Assembly (NCBI GenBank): GCA_965364515.1
Contig: CBDTXZ010000111.1
Span: 1-9,972 of the forward strand
Direction of reading: 5' to 3'
Length of the DNA: 9,972 nt
Origin: JAHEDH01 sp965364515
Lineage (GTDB): Bacteria; Actinomycetota; Acidimicrobiia; Spongiisociales; ZC4RG35
The notes under the pieces are model-generated. The model saw only the letters and a program-made list of their open reading frames with translations. It searched no databases and was not told where the DNA came from. Below, piece after piece: positions 1 through 6,794 of the stretch. Every line of letters starts with the position of its first letter. Position 1 is the stretch's first letter. Made by a program: the position numbers and the translations under genes.

Positions 1-148
1 CACCGGAGAGAACGAGATCGGCGACCTTTCGGAACTCCTTCATCAGCTCGTCGCGCTTGTCCTCGAGGAGATCTCGACCCCGCCGAGCCAGATCGAGCTG
101 GCTTCGGTGGGCGAGCAGCGCCGAACGAGTCGCGCTCATCTGTTGCAT
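1..148 (-). CDS. ntpD: V/A-type ATP synthase subunit D, N-terminal part (runs off the left edge)
   Basis: Subunit D forms the long coiled-coil central stalk that couples the A3B3 head of V/A-type ATPases to the membrane rotor. The 49 visible residues carry the family's N-terminal signature: SATRSALL, then a long helix with LDLARRGRDLLEDKRDELM, matching the usual 'PTR..LL.L...L.LA..G..LL..KRD.L' pattern. The gene reads leftwards and its C-terminal three quarters lie outside the window. The start at 148 (MQQM...) is the first ATG; 139 (MSATR...) is equally possible, and neither has a strong ribosome site. In most bacterial V/A operons D follows subunits A and B. Here no B gene lies upstream on the same strand: the next 143 bases are non-coding and then a divergent gene begins, so D appears to head its transcript. 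Family assignment is firm; the rest of the complex is not visible. Confidence 0.85.
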   Translation of the reverse strand, partial: MQQMSATRSALLAHRSQLDLARRGRDLLEDKRDELMKEFRKVADLVLSG

Positions 149-291
149 GGTGCGCCTGTCACCAATCCAGTATCCGGATCGCCGGGGCGAGAAGGATCCG
201 CCGGATGTCACATCTTCGACATGCTCAGTGCCCGGTCCCGGCGCAGGAGGCTGATAAGTTGGAGACTGGCCTCGACGAGCCAGGAGGAGAC
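149..291. promoter_or_regulatory. Divergent intergenic region between ATPase subunit D and the holin-family gene
   Basis: These 143 bases separate two divergent genes and should hold both promoters. For the rightward gene a TANNNT box (TAAGTT, 255-260) lies about 31 bases before the start codon, and a Shine-Dalgarno sequence (AGGAGGA, 282-288) sits just before ATG 292. For the leftward gene a weak -10-like GATACT occurs at 174-169, 20 bases from the ATG at 148. No clear -35 boxes are visible. Open frames crossing this stretch look like chance. Confidence 0.4.
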
Positions 292-654
292 ATGAACACG
301 CTGATCAAGATCGGGGCGACGGCGGCCGGGCTCTACGCAGCCACGTGGCTCCTCGACGGACTCGATTTCGAAGGGGGATTCGGCGGTCTGCTGCTGGTCT
401 CGCTGCTGATCTTCGGTGTGAATCTCTTCGTGCGACCGGTCATCAAGCTCCTCAGCATTCCGGTCATCCTGATCACACTCGGCCTGTTCACATTGGTCAT
501 CAATGCGCTGATGCTGCAGATCGTGGTGTGGCTGTCCGAGCCGGAGCGGTTCGGGCTCGGGCTCAGCTCGGACGGGTTCTTCTGGTCGACGTTCCTCGGA
601 GCGATCATCATCGCCATCGTCCGCACGGTCATCGAGAACTTCTTCGACGACTGA
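292..654 (+). CDS. Phage holin family (holin 4_2 type) small membrane protein
   Basis: A 120-residue, almost entirely hydrophobic protein with about four membrane segments, near residues 3-20, 29-50, 54-80 and 98-115. The pattern (an N-terminal 'WLLDGLDFEGGFGGLLLVSLLIFGVN' type segment, then 'RPVIKLLSIPVILITLGLFTLVINALML') matches the small chromosomal membrane proteins assigned to the Phage_holin_4_2 family (Pfam PF04020). Despite the name, these are widespread in bacteria that carry no phage nearby, and their role is unknown. The start at 292 is chosen over an in-frame ATG at 205 because AGGAGGA lies directly upstream and the extra N-terminal stretch is hydrophilic and unlike the family. 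No endolysin or other phage gene is present. It lies 39 bases before the cyclase gene in the same direction, so the two may share some transcription, although the cyclase seems to have its own -10 box. Confidence 0.8.
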   Translation: MNTLIKIGATAAGLYAATWLLDGLDFEGGFGGLLLVSLLIFGVNLFVRPVIKLLSIPVILITLGLFTLVINALMLQIVVWLSEPERFGLGLSSDGFFWSTFLGAIIIAIVRTVIENFFDD

Positions 655-680
655 GGCCGTCCGCAGCCTGCGTCGATCGG

Positions 681-693
681 TAGCCTCGACCCG
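681..693 (+). promoter_or_regulatory. -10 box (TAGCCT) for a likely leaderless cyclase mRNA
   Basis: TAGCCT at 681-686 fits the actinobacterial TANNNT -10 pattern and ends 7 bases before ATG 694. The start codon has no Shine-Dalgarno sequence. The spacing would put the transcription start at or beside the A of the ATG. No convincing -35 box is seen. Confidence 0.4.
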
Positions 694-1506
694 ATGGAGC
701 GGAAGCGCGTCATTCGTGGGATCACCCCGGAGACGATCGACAAGCTGAAACAGGCTATTTCGAGCAGGATCACGGCCAGCCTCACCGAGCAACTCAGAGA
801 CGCACCGGAGGCGTTCGAACGACTCGTCGAGCTCGGCCTGGTCGATCCCGACCTTCTCGAGGGACAGGAGGAGGTCGACCTCGCCGCAACGGTCAGACAG
901 TTCCGCGATCGAATCGCAGAGTTGGCTGCGACCGAGCCTTCCGTGCTTCAACAACTCGAGGTTCGGCCGCTCGAGGTCATGCGCACGGACGAGTCCGAGC
1001 TTCCGAAGTCGAGCGGTTTCGTCAGGGTGCCGATGACCGTTCTCTTCTCCGATCTCGAAGGCTTCACCAGTTTCACGAGTGAACGGGGAGACCTCGAGGC
1101 GAGCGCACTGCTCACCGACCACTACGACACGGTCGAAGCGATCACGAGGAGCCGAGGCGGGAAGGTCATCAAGAAGATCGGCGACGGGCACATGCTCGCT
1201 TTCGCCGAACCGGCGGCCGCCGTGATGGCGTCGCTCGAGCTCACCGACGCCGCACCCGGTCCACTCAGACTCCGGGCGGGGGCACATCAGGGAGCAGTCC
1301 TCCAGGCGAGCGACGATCTGCTCGGCCATGTCGTCAACGTCGCTTCCCGCGTCACCGATCTCGCCTCCGGGGGAACGGCACTCGTCACGAGAGACGTCCG
1401 CGAGTCTGTGGGGGCGCTGCCGAACGTCGCCTTCGCCAACACCCGGTCAGAGCGCCTCGATGGGGTCGACGAAGACGTCGAGATCTCTCAGGTACTGGCC
1501 GTCTGA
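694..1506 (+). CDS. Class III adenylate/guanylate cyclase with an uncharacterised N-terminal domain
   Basis: A soluble 270-residue protein. The C-terminal part (about 112-265) is a class III cyclase homology domain, which makes cyclic nucleotide from NTP. Visible active-site elements are FSDLEGFT with metal ligand D120, KKIGDG with probable purine-contacting K160 and second metal ligand D164, and GHVVNVASRV with transition-state residues N215 and R219. The full set is present, so an active homodimeric cyclase is expected; a lysine at the purine position fits adenylate cyclase. Residues 1-110 are charged and helical, contain no transmembrane segment, and are not a GAF, PAS or HAMP domain I recognise, so this is probably a regulatory domain of unknown input. 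The ATG at 694 lacks a Shine-Dalgarno sequence but follows a -10 box. The gene converges on the zinc-ribbon gene with 13 bases between stops. Target protein and signal are not shown by the window. Confidence 0.88.
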   Translation: MERKRVIRGITPETIDKLKQAISSRITASLTEQLRDAPEAFERLVELGLVDPDLLEGQEEVDLAATVRQFRDRIAELAATEPSVLQQLEVRPLEVMRTDESELPKSSGFVRVPMTVLFSDLEGFTSFTSERGDLEASALLTDHYDTVEAITRSRGGKVIKKIGDGHMLAFAEPAAAVMASLELTDAAPGPLRLRAGAHQGAVLQASDDLLGHVVNVASRVTDLASGGTALVTRDVRESVGALPNVAFANTRSERLDGVDEDVEISQVLAV

Positions 1507-1519
1507 TCCCGCCGCGGAT

Positions 1520-1738
1520 TCACCCCATCCAGAAGCCCTTGCGATGAGTGATGCCGAGTAGCACTCCGCAATGGGGACAGCCGTAGACATGACGTCGCCC
1601 GAAGCCGAAGGCCGGACCCCCGCTCGACTCGAGCCTTCTCGACCTGATGGTCTCGAGGCTGCCACCGCAGTGGGGGCACACCGGCACCAAGGTTTCGTCT
1701 TCGACGGCGGTCGGGCGGGCGTATCGGCTCTCGGTCAT
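1520..1738 (-). CDS. Small double zinc-ribbon protein, function unknown
   Basis: A 72-residue protein with two Cys pairs: CPHCGG at about residues 21-26 and CPHCGVLLG at about 54-62. The four cysteines are spaced as in a single treble-clef or zinc-ribbon fold binding one zinc ion. The segment between them (RSRRLESSGG...GFGRRHVYG) is basic, and the protein ends in ITHRKGFWMG. The start is supported by GAGGAG six bases upstream of the ATG. It was considered as a shadow frame but kept because both CxxCG knuckles, the ribosome site and the lack of any competing gene on the other strand agree. It lies downstream of the nadE operon on the same strand, separated by 170 bases containing a hairpin, and converges on the cyclase. 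It could bind nucleic acid or protein; I do not recognise a named family. Confidence 0.7.
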   Translation of the reverse strand: MTESRYARPTAVEDETLVPVCPHCGGSLETIRSRRLESSGGPAFGFGRRHVYGCPHCGVLLGITHRKGFWMG

Positions 1739-1744
1739 GTCTCG

Positions 1745-1750
1745 CTCCTC
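1745..1750 (-). promoter_or_regulatory. Shine-Dalgarno sequence of the zinc-ribbon gene
   Basis: Read on the minus strand, GAGGAG sits six bases before the ATG at 1738. This is one of the few strong ribosome sites in the window and it fixes the start of this small gene. Confidence 0.6.
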
Positions 1751-1842
1751 GGTTCGACGCCGTCACGTGTAGTCGAACGGGTCGGATCGGGACAGGGGCC
1801 GATGTCACGACCGGCGATCGTTCACGTGATCGTCCGACGTCC

Positions 1843-1873
1843 GGTTCGACGCACGAGCCGAATCGTGCGAACC
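1843..1873 (-). terminator. Bulged hairpin after the nadE-aminotransferase operon, possible terminator
   Basis: CGCACGA (1850-1856) pairs perfectly with TCGTGCG (1863-1869) around a six-base loop, and GGTT (1843-1846) pairs with AACC (1870-1873) across a three-base bulge. This gives 11 base pairs beginning 36 bases past the aminotransferase stop. No T-run follows on the minus strand, so it would be a U-less terminator of the kind proposed for actinobacteria, or a 3'-end stabiliser. It also lies before the zinc-ribbon gene and could affect that gene instead. Confidence 0.45.
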
Positions 1874-1908
1874 TCGCGAATCACCTCCTGCGTGCCATCG
1901 TCTTGTTG

Positions 1909-2709
1909 TCAGCCCGGGAGCCCGCCATTCGCCAGAGTTGCGAACGCACCGGCCAATCGCTCGGTGAAGTCGGTCCGGACCGGTTCGATCTCCCCGCATC
2001 GCACGACGGGCGTGACCTGCTTCACCGTGGACATGGCGATGACGTCGGTCGCGGATTCGAGACGGCCGATCCGGAATCGGCCCTCGATCACCTCGACGCC
2101 CAATCCCTCGACGAGCTCGATCGCCTGTGCCCTCGTGATCGAGGCGAGAATGCCGAGATCGAGCGATGGCGTTTCGAAGCACCCGTCGATCAACCAGCCG
2201 ATACAGAAGGTCGGCCCCTCGAGAACCGTGCCGTCGTCGGAGATCAACAGCGCGTCGCCGAAGCCGGCATGCACCGCAACCCGCGTTGCCGCCAGATTCG
2301 GGGCGTAGGACAGGGTCTTCACCCCGGCCAGTTCCCACGGACGTCCGGCAGGATGCCACGGGGCGGAATGTGGGAGCACCGTAAACGGGTCGGGGACGAC
2401 GGGGAGTGGCTGCGACAACACCACCGTTCGGCCTGGCGACGCCGGATCGTCGCCCCGAGTGATCAGGATCCTGACGAGGGCGTCACCTGTGGGCTCCGCA
2501 GCCTCCGAGACCCACCGACGGAGATCGTCTCGATCGGCAAGGGGCAACTCCATCGCGTTGGCCGAGCGTTCGAGACGGTCGAGATGCTCCTCGAGGGCGA
2601 ACGGGCGCCCGTCTTTCGTCCGAAGCGCCTCGAAGACCCCGTCGCCACGCAGGACCGCCGAATCCGTCACCGGCAGGAAATCGGAAGACGCCCCGTCGAC
2701 GAGGATCAC
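1909..2709 (-). CDS. Class IV PLP-dependent aminotransferase / 4-amino-4-deoxychorismate lyase-like protein
   Basis: A 266-residue fold-type IV PLP enzyme. The family includes aminodeoxychorismate lyase (PabC, folate synthesis), branched-chain aminotransferase and D-amino acid aminotransferase. Visible features are RGDGVFEALR (21-30), the PLP-binding lysine K131 in GVKTLSYAPNLA, and the cofactor-facing E164 in VLEGPT, followed by LDLGILASITR (183-193). Family members usually have an Asn five residues after this Glu ('EG...N'); here that place is C169, so substrate preference is hard to call. Its size and acidic character suit a PabC-like lyase best. The start is GTG at 2709, overlapping the nadE stop as GTGA, so translation is probably coupled to nadE. 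No pabA or pabB gene lies nearby, which leaves the folate assignment open. Confidence 0.78.
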   Translation of the reverse strand: MILVDGASSDFLPVTDSAVLRGDGVFEALRTKDGRPFALEEHLDRLERSANAMELPLADRDDLRRWVSEAAEPTGDALVRILITRGDDPASPGRTVVLSQPLPVVPDPFTVLPHSAPWHPAGRPWELAGVKTLSYAPNLAATRVAVHAGFGDALLISDDGTVLEGPTFCIGWLIDGCFETPSLDLGILASITRAQAIELVEGLGVEVIEGRFRIGRLESATDVIAMSTVKQVTPVVRCGEIEPVRTDFTERLAGAFATLANGGLPG

Positions 2710-4355
2710 GGGCGGTAGTGATTGGTGATCGGCAGCCGGCGGTCACGACCGAATGCCTTCGTTGTGATCTTGACGCCCGGAGCGGACTGGCGCCGCTTGT
2801 ATTCGTTGCGGTCGACGAGGCGGGCCGTCCATCGCACGACCTCGGGGTCGAATCCCTCCGAGATGATCTCGTCTGGTCCCATGTCGTCCTCGATGTATCG
2901 CTCGAGGATGGCGTCGAGGACCTCGTACGGGGGAAGAGAGTCGGAGTCCTTCTGATCGGGTCGGAGCTCTGCCGACGGCGGCTTGTCGATCGTGTTCTGC
3001 GGGATCATCTCACCGTTGCGGTTTCGCCAGCGAGCGAGATCGAACACGACCGTCTTGAAGACGTCCTTGAGCACGGCGTACCCGCCGGCCATGTCCCCGT
3101 ACAGCGTGGCGTATCCGGCGGCCATCTCGGACTTGTTCCCCGTGGCCACGACCATCGGCCCGTGCTTGTTCGACACGGCCATCAAGAGTGCACCGCGAAT
3201 ACGGGATTGGATGTTCTCTTCTGCAACGCCCTCTTCGGTTCCTTCGAACACCGGCCCGAGCACATCGAGATACGCCGAGAAGATCTCGTCCATGCCCAAG
3301 ACGTCGAATCGGAGCCCGAAGTTGGCGGCGAGCGCCTTCGAGTCGATGACAGAGCCCTCCGACGAGTACCGAGACGGCATGGAGATGCCCCACACGTGTT
3401 CGCCGCCCAGGGCGTCGGCGGCGATGGCAGCCGTCAGGGCCGAATCGATTCCTCCGGAGAGTCCGATGACCACGTCGGCGAACCCGTTCTTGCGGCAGTA
3501 GTCGCGAAGACCGGTGACGAGCGCCCGGTAGATCTCCTCGGTCGGGTCGAGCAGCGGAGTGACGCCGCCGACCTGACCCGCTTCCTCCCCCGTGGCCACA
3601 TCGACGATGAACATGTCTTCGTCGAACTGGGGTGAACGATGCAACAGTGTCCCGTTCGAGTCGATGACCACACTCGCACCGTCGAACACCAGCTCGTCCT
3701 GGCCGCCCACGAGGTTCACGTACACGACCGGCACCTTCGATGCGCGTGCCCTGGCCGAGAGCATCTCCTCCCGAGCTTCTGCCTTCCCGCGATGGAACGG
3801 CGAGGCGTTCACGTTCAGCAGGATGGACGCGCCGGCGACGGCCTGGGCGCGCGGCGGCCCATCGGGCACCCAGATGTCCTCGCAGATCGAGACTCCGACG
3901 GCGTGCCCGGCGATCTCGAACACCCGATCGGAATCCAGGCCGGCGGCGAAGTAGCGATCCTCGTCGAACACGCCGTAGTTGGGGAGCAGCACCTTGTGAT
4001 AGATCCCCTGGATCTCTCCATCCGAGATCACTGCCACTGCGTTCGCCACCCTCCGGTCGACCGCGTCGGCCGCAGCCCGCTCACCAGGTGAAGCGTGGTC
4101 GACGAAACCGACCACGGTCGTCATCTCCCCTGATCGACGGGCGAGACGCCGGACGCTCTCGATGTTGGCATTCACGAACGACGGCCTGATGACGAGGTCC
4201 TCGGGCGGGTACCCGGTCACCGCCAGCTCGGGAAGCAACAGCACATCGGCACCTTCGCGCTCTGCCCACTCCATCGCATCGGCGATCCGATCCTCGTTGC
4301 CTCGGAGGTCTCCGACGGTGAGGTTCAGCTGGGCTCCGGCGACTCTCAGCGACAT
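2706..4355 (-). CDS. nadE: Glutamine-dependent NAD+ synthetase
   Basis: A 549-residue two-domain enzyme that makes NAD+ from deamido-NAD, ATP and glutamine, the last step of both de novo and salvage routes. The N-terminal nitrilase-type glutaminase (about 1-255) shows the triad E43 (LLPELAVTGYPPED), K121 (YHKVLLPNYGVFDE) and C158 (SICEDIW). The C-terminal synthetase (about 275-549) has the PP-loop SGGIDS (300-305), ATGNKSE (405-411), GDMAGG (420-425) and DQKDSDSLPPYEVLD (468-482), all typical. Length is within the shorter glutamine-dependent type (about 540-580 residues), not the 680-residue mycobacterial type. The ATG at 4355 has no Shine-Dalgarno sequence but follows a TAGCCT box by six bases. 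It is the first gene of a two-gene operon with the class IV aminotransferase. Confidence 0.97.
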   Translation of the reverse strand: MSLRVAGAQLNLTVGDLRGNEDRIADAMEWAEREGADVLLLPELAVTGYPPEDLVIRPSFVNANIESVRRLARRSGEMTTVVGFVDHASPGERAAADAVDRRVANAVAVISDGEIQGIYHKVLLPNYGVFDEDRYFAAGLDSDRVFEIAGHAVGVSICEDIWVPDGPPRAQAVAGASILLNVNASPFHRGKAEAREEMLSARARASKVPVVYVNLVGGQDELVFDGASVVIDSNGTLLHRSPQFDEDMFIVDVATGEEAGQVGGVTPLLDPTEEIYRALVTGLRDYCRKNGFADVVIGLSGGIDSALTAAIAADALGGEHVWGISMPSRYSSEGSVIDSKALAANFGLRFDVLGMDEIFSAYLDVLGPVFEGTEEGVAEENIQSRIRGALLMAVSNKHGPMVVATGNKSEMAAGYATLYGDMAGGYAVLKDVFKTVVFDLARWRNRNGEMIPQNTIDKPPSAELRPDQKDSDSLPPYEVLDAILERYIEDDMGPDEIISEGFDPEVVRWTARLVDRNEYKRRQSAPGVKITTKAFGRDRRLPITNHYRP

Positions 4356-4367
4356 CCCGCAAGGCTA
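4356..4367 (-). promoter_or_regulatory. nadE: -10 box (TAGCCT) for a likely leaderless nadE mRNA
   Basis: Read on the minus strand, TAGCCT (4367-4362) is followed by TGCGGG and then the ATG at 4355. The six-base gap places the likely transcription start on the start codon. The same hexamer precedes the cyclase gene at 694. The promoter lies back to back with that of the M20 gene inside an 87-base divergent region. Confidence 0.42.
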
Positions 4368-4428
4368 CATCGGGCGGGTTGCGGCCGGGATCGGTGACGG
4401 TCTCTCGTACGGGGCGGGGCGACCCAGG

Positions 4429-4442
4429 TACCATCGGCGGTC
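4429..4442 (+). promoter_or_regulatory. -10 box (TACCAT) for a likely leaderless M20 gene mRNA
   Basis: TACCAT at 4429-4434 fits TANNNT and ends eight bases before ATG 4443. The intervening CGGCGGTC is not a Shine-Dalgarno sequence. No obvious -35 box is seen 16-18 bases upstream. Confidence 0.38.
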
Positions 4443-5624
4443 ATGTCCCAACCGCCGAGCATCTCCAGAAGCGACATCGATCGCGTCGTGGCCGAGATAC
4501 TCCCGACCGTGATCGAGGTCCGTCGAGCGATCCACATGCACCCCGAGCTCGCCCACGAGGAATACAAGACCACCGAACTCCTGGTCGACCGGCTTCGTGA
4601 TGCCGGGCTGTCGCCTCGGGCGCGGACTCCACGAACCGGGCTCACGGTCGATGTCGGCACCCACGGACCCATGGTGGCGTTCCGCTGCGACATCGACGCA
4701 CTGCCGATCAGCGAACCACAGAACCTCCCGTTCGCATCGAAGGTGCCCGGGCTCATGCACGCCTGTGGTCACGACGCCCACACCGCCATCGGGCTCGGAG
4801 TGGCGATCGCAGTCGAACATCTCGACCTGCCGGGGCGGGTCCGTGTGTTGTTTCAGCCTGCCGAAGAGTCGTTTCCTGGCGGTGCCTACGAGCTGCTCAA
4901 GGACAACGTCATGGACGGGGTTGCGTCGATCATGGCGTTCCACGTCGACCCGGCTCTCCGAGCAGGCATGCTCGGCTTTCGGTCCGGGCCCATCACCAGC
5001 TCCGCCGACCGCTTCTTCATCACACTGGAGGGCCCGGGCGGACACACCGCACGACCGCACAAGACCGTCGATCTGATCGGGGCCGCCGGCCAGGTGATCT
5101 CCCAACTGCCGGCCCTGCTGCAGCGCAAGATCGATGCGCGATCGCCGCTCGTGATGGTGTTCGGAAAGGTCCATGGTGGCTCGGCCGACAACGTGATCCC
5201 GACGATGGTGGAGCTGTCGGGCACGGTGAGGACCGCCGATCGGGATCTCTGGGAGTCGGTCCCCACCCTGGTCGACAAGCTGGTCGGGGAGATCATTGCC
5301 CCGTTCGGAGCGAGCGGGATCGTGCACTACCAGCGCGGCCTTCCGCCCGTCGTGAACGACCCGGCGGTCACCGCCACCGTCTCGGCTGCGACCTCGTCGC
5401 TGTTCGGGCCGCGCTCCGTCTCCGACACCCACGTGAGCATGGGCGCAGAGGACTTCGCCCGCTACCTCGAGTTGGCACCGGGCACACTCATCCGACTCGG
5501 ATGCGCCGAGAACGATGCCAGCACCGACCTGCATTCGTCGACCTTCCGGCTGGACGAGACTTCCCTCGAGATCGGGATCAAGGCTGCGCTCGCCGGCCTC
5601 GATGCACTGTTGAGGTCCGCCTGA
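4443..5624 (+). CDS. M20 family metallo-amidohydrolase (N-acyl amino acid / hippurate hydrolase type)
   Basis: A 393-residue cytosolic peptidase-family M20D enzyme that removes an acyl group from an N-acyl amino acid or related amide, using a two-metal centre. Motifs in order: HMHPELAHEE (31-40), RCDIDALPI (81-89), MHACGHDAHT (105-114) with ligands C108 and H110, QPAEE (138-142) with the catalytic/ligand glutamates, H167 in AFHVDP, GGHTARPH (199-206) in the dimerisation lid, MGAEDF (333-338) and LHSSTF with H364. Having Cys rather than Asp as a ligand is characteristic of the amidohydrolase (AbgB/HipO/IAA-amino acid hydrolase) branch. There is no signal peptide. Substrate cannot be fixed from sequence. 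It stands alone, divergent from nadE and convergent with tyrA. Confidence 0.93.
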   Translation: MSQPPSISRSDIDRVVAEILPTVIEVRRAIHMHPELAHEEYKTTELLVDRLRDAGLSPRARTPRTGLTVDVGTHGPMVAFRCDIDALPISEPQNLPFASKVPGLMHACGHDAHTAIGLGVAIAVEHLDLPGRVRVLFQPAEESFPGGAYELLKDNVMDGVASIMAFHVDPALRAGMLGFRSGPITSSADRFFITLEGPGGHTARPHKTVDLIGAAGQVISQLPALLQRKIDARSPLVMVFGKVHGGSADNVIPTMVELSGTVRTADRDLWESVPTLVDKLVGEIIAPFGASGIVHYQRGLPPVVNDPAVTATVSAATSSLFGPRSVSDTHVSMGAEDFARYLELAPGTLIRLGCAENDASTDLHSSTFRLDETSLEIGIKAALAGLDALLRSA

Positions 5625-5667
5625 CGGCGCCTCCGGCCATACCTGGCCACTGAAAGCCCTCGCCTCG

Positions 5668-5710
5668 GATCGACGCTCAGGGCGCTTCGGGTCGATCGGC
5701 CGTGTGGCCG
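5668..5710. terminator. Possible bidirectional terminator between the convergent M20 and tyrA genes
   Basis: The 135-base gap between two convergent stops holds a 7-base inverted repeat, GATCGAC (5668-5674) with GTCGATC (5691-5697), around 16 bases. Right beside it is a short hairpin, CGGCC-GTGT-GGCCG (5697-5710). Neither has a T-run. The position between convergent genes suits a terminator, but the pairing is modest and could be chance in GC-rich DNA. Confidence 0.3.
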
Positions 5711-5759
5711 CCTGAGCACGGTGCGGGCCGCCGTCGGGCCGAACCGAGCAGCGACGGCG

Positions 5760-6794
5760 CTAACCGGAGTCCAAGAGCGTGAACCCCTGGAGGCGCAGGG
5801 CCTCGGAGAGTCGATCGGCTTCGTCGGGCCGGACGCTCAACGTGAGCACACCTCCACCGCCGTGGGTGGCGTGACGCAACTGGAGGTCCCTCAGGTCGAC
5901 GCTCGAAGCAGACAGCGCCGCTCCGACCAGCGCCATCTGGCCCGGACGGTCCTCGAGCACGAGACGGACTCCCACGACCGGCGCGGCCATGGAACGGCGG
6001 ACATCGGCGGTCGTGTTCAGCCGTTCGGCAACCGTTGCCTTGTCACCGGCCTGCAGCTCCGAAGCGATCTGGGCGAGACGGTCCGAGAGCTCCGAGAGTG
6101 CCCGACCGACCGCCTCACGATTCTCGATCAGGACCTCCGGCCACCACGGGGCCTTCGAGGCGGCGATCCGGGTCAGATCCCGGAATCCTCCGGCCGCAAC
6201 CGACAGCGCGTCGGGGTGGGCGGCGACGACATCGACGAGGGCGCTCGCCGTCAGATGGGGCAAATGGCTCGCGAGTGCCACGGCCAGATCGTGCTCGGCC
6301 GCAGTCATCTCCACCGGCTCTGCGCCCAGGCTCTCGACGAGGGCGACGACACGGTCGATGTCGGGACGCGATGCGTGGTCGGTGACCACGACCCAGGTGG
6401 CGCCCCGGAACAGCGATCCGGATGCTCCCGCTGGGCCGGAGGTCTCGGCTCCCGCCATCGGGTGGGTCGGTACGAAGTGGGCGAGCCGAGCGCCGGCGGC
6501 GGCGATGGGCGCCTTCACGCCGGCCACGTCGACCACGAGAGCGTCGGTGTCCATGGAGGCCAGCAGGGCCATCGTTGCCTCAGCCGGGACAGCCAACACG
6601 ATCAGGTCGGCATCTCCGATTGCGTCGCTCTGGGATTCGGCCCGTCTGTCCATCGCACCGATTCGCTCGGCCCCGTCCAGATGGGCTTCGTCGGGATCCC
6701 AGGCAACCACGGAGTACCCCGCCGCCCGCAGGGCCACGCCGATCGAGGACCCGATCAGTCCGGTTCCCAGGAGTGCTGCGACACCGGAGCTCAC
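5760..6794 (-). CDS. tyrA: Prephenate dehydrogenase with C-terminal ACT-like domain
   Basis: A 344-residue enzyme that oxidatively decarboxylates prephenate to 4-hydroxyphenylpyruvate for tyrosine synthesis. The Rossmann nucleotide site is LGTGLIGSS (9-17) with D33 in AWDP ending strand 2, suggesting NAD preference. The substrate region has THPMAG (110-115) and SHLPH (176-180), whose histidines correspond to the conserved catalytic positions, then GGFRDLTRIA (202-211). Residues about 272-344 (GVRLVLEDRPGQMALVGAAL...) look like an ACT domain, usually a tyrosine-sensing module. The start is GTG at 6794, overlapping the aroF stop as GTGA. That arrangement couples translation of the first committed shikimate enzyme to the tyrosine branch enzyme. 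Both proteins carry apparent regulatory domains, so feedback control is likely at enzyme level. Confidence 0.93.
   Translation of the reverse strand: MSSGVAALLGTGLIGSSIGVALRAAGYSVVAWDPDEAHLDGAERIGAMDRRAESQSDAIGDADLIVLAVPAEATMALLASMDTDALVVDVAGVKAPIAAAGARLAHFVPTHPMAGAETSGPAGASGSLFRGATWVVVTDHASRPDIDRVVALVESLGAEPVEMTAAEHDLAVALASHLPHLTASALVDVVAAHPDALSVAAGGFRDLTRIAASKAPWWPEVLIENREAVGRALSELSDRLAQIASELQAGDKATVAERLNTTADVRRSMAAPVVGVRLVLEDRPGQMALVGAALSASSVDLRDLQLRHATHGGGGVLTLSVRPDEADRLSEALRLQGFTLLDSG

Noticed and set aside
205..291. Longer N-terminus of the holin-family protein starting at ATG 205
   Set aside because: The extension is hydrophilic, and a strong Shine-Dalgarno sequence sits directly before ATG 292.
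292..654. Prophage remnant, because of the holin-family assignment
   Set aside because: No other phage gene is present, and this membrane family is common in bacterial chromosomes outside prophages.
208..1329. 373-codon open frame on the minus strand opposite the holin-family and cyclase genes
   Set aside because: Low-complexity Arg/Asp/Glu-rich translation typical of the reverse frame of GC-rich genes; it covers two genes with clear family motifs on the other strand.
1822..1884. 20-codon frame starting GTG inside the AGGAGGTGA word on the minus strand
   Set aside because: The start codon lies within the ribosome site itself, leaving no spacing, and the Arg-rich peptide has no recognisable feature.
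2718..3635. 305-codon plus-strand frame, and a similar one at 1903-2718
   Set aside because: Antisense to nadE and the aminotransferase; no domain, and explained by codon bias of the real genes.
4365..5534. 389-codon minus-strand frame opposite the M20 gene
   Set aside because: Shadow of the amidohydrolase gene; His/Arg/Gly-rich with no motif.
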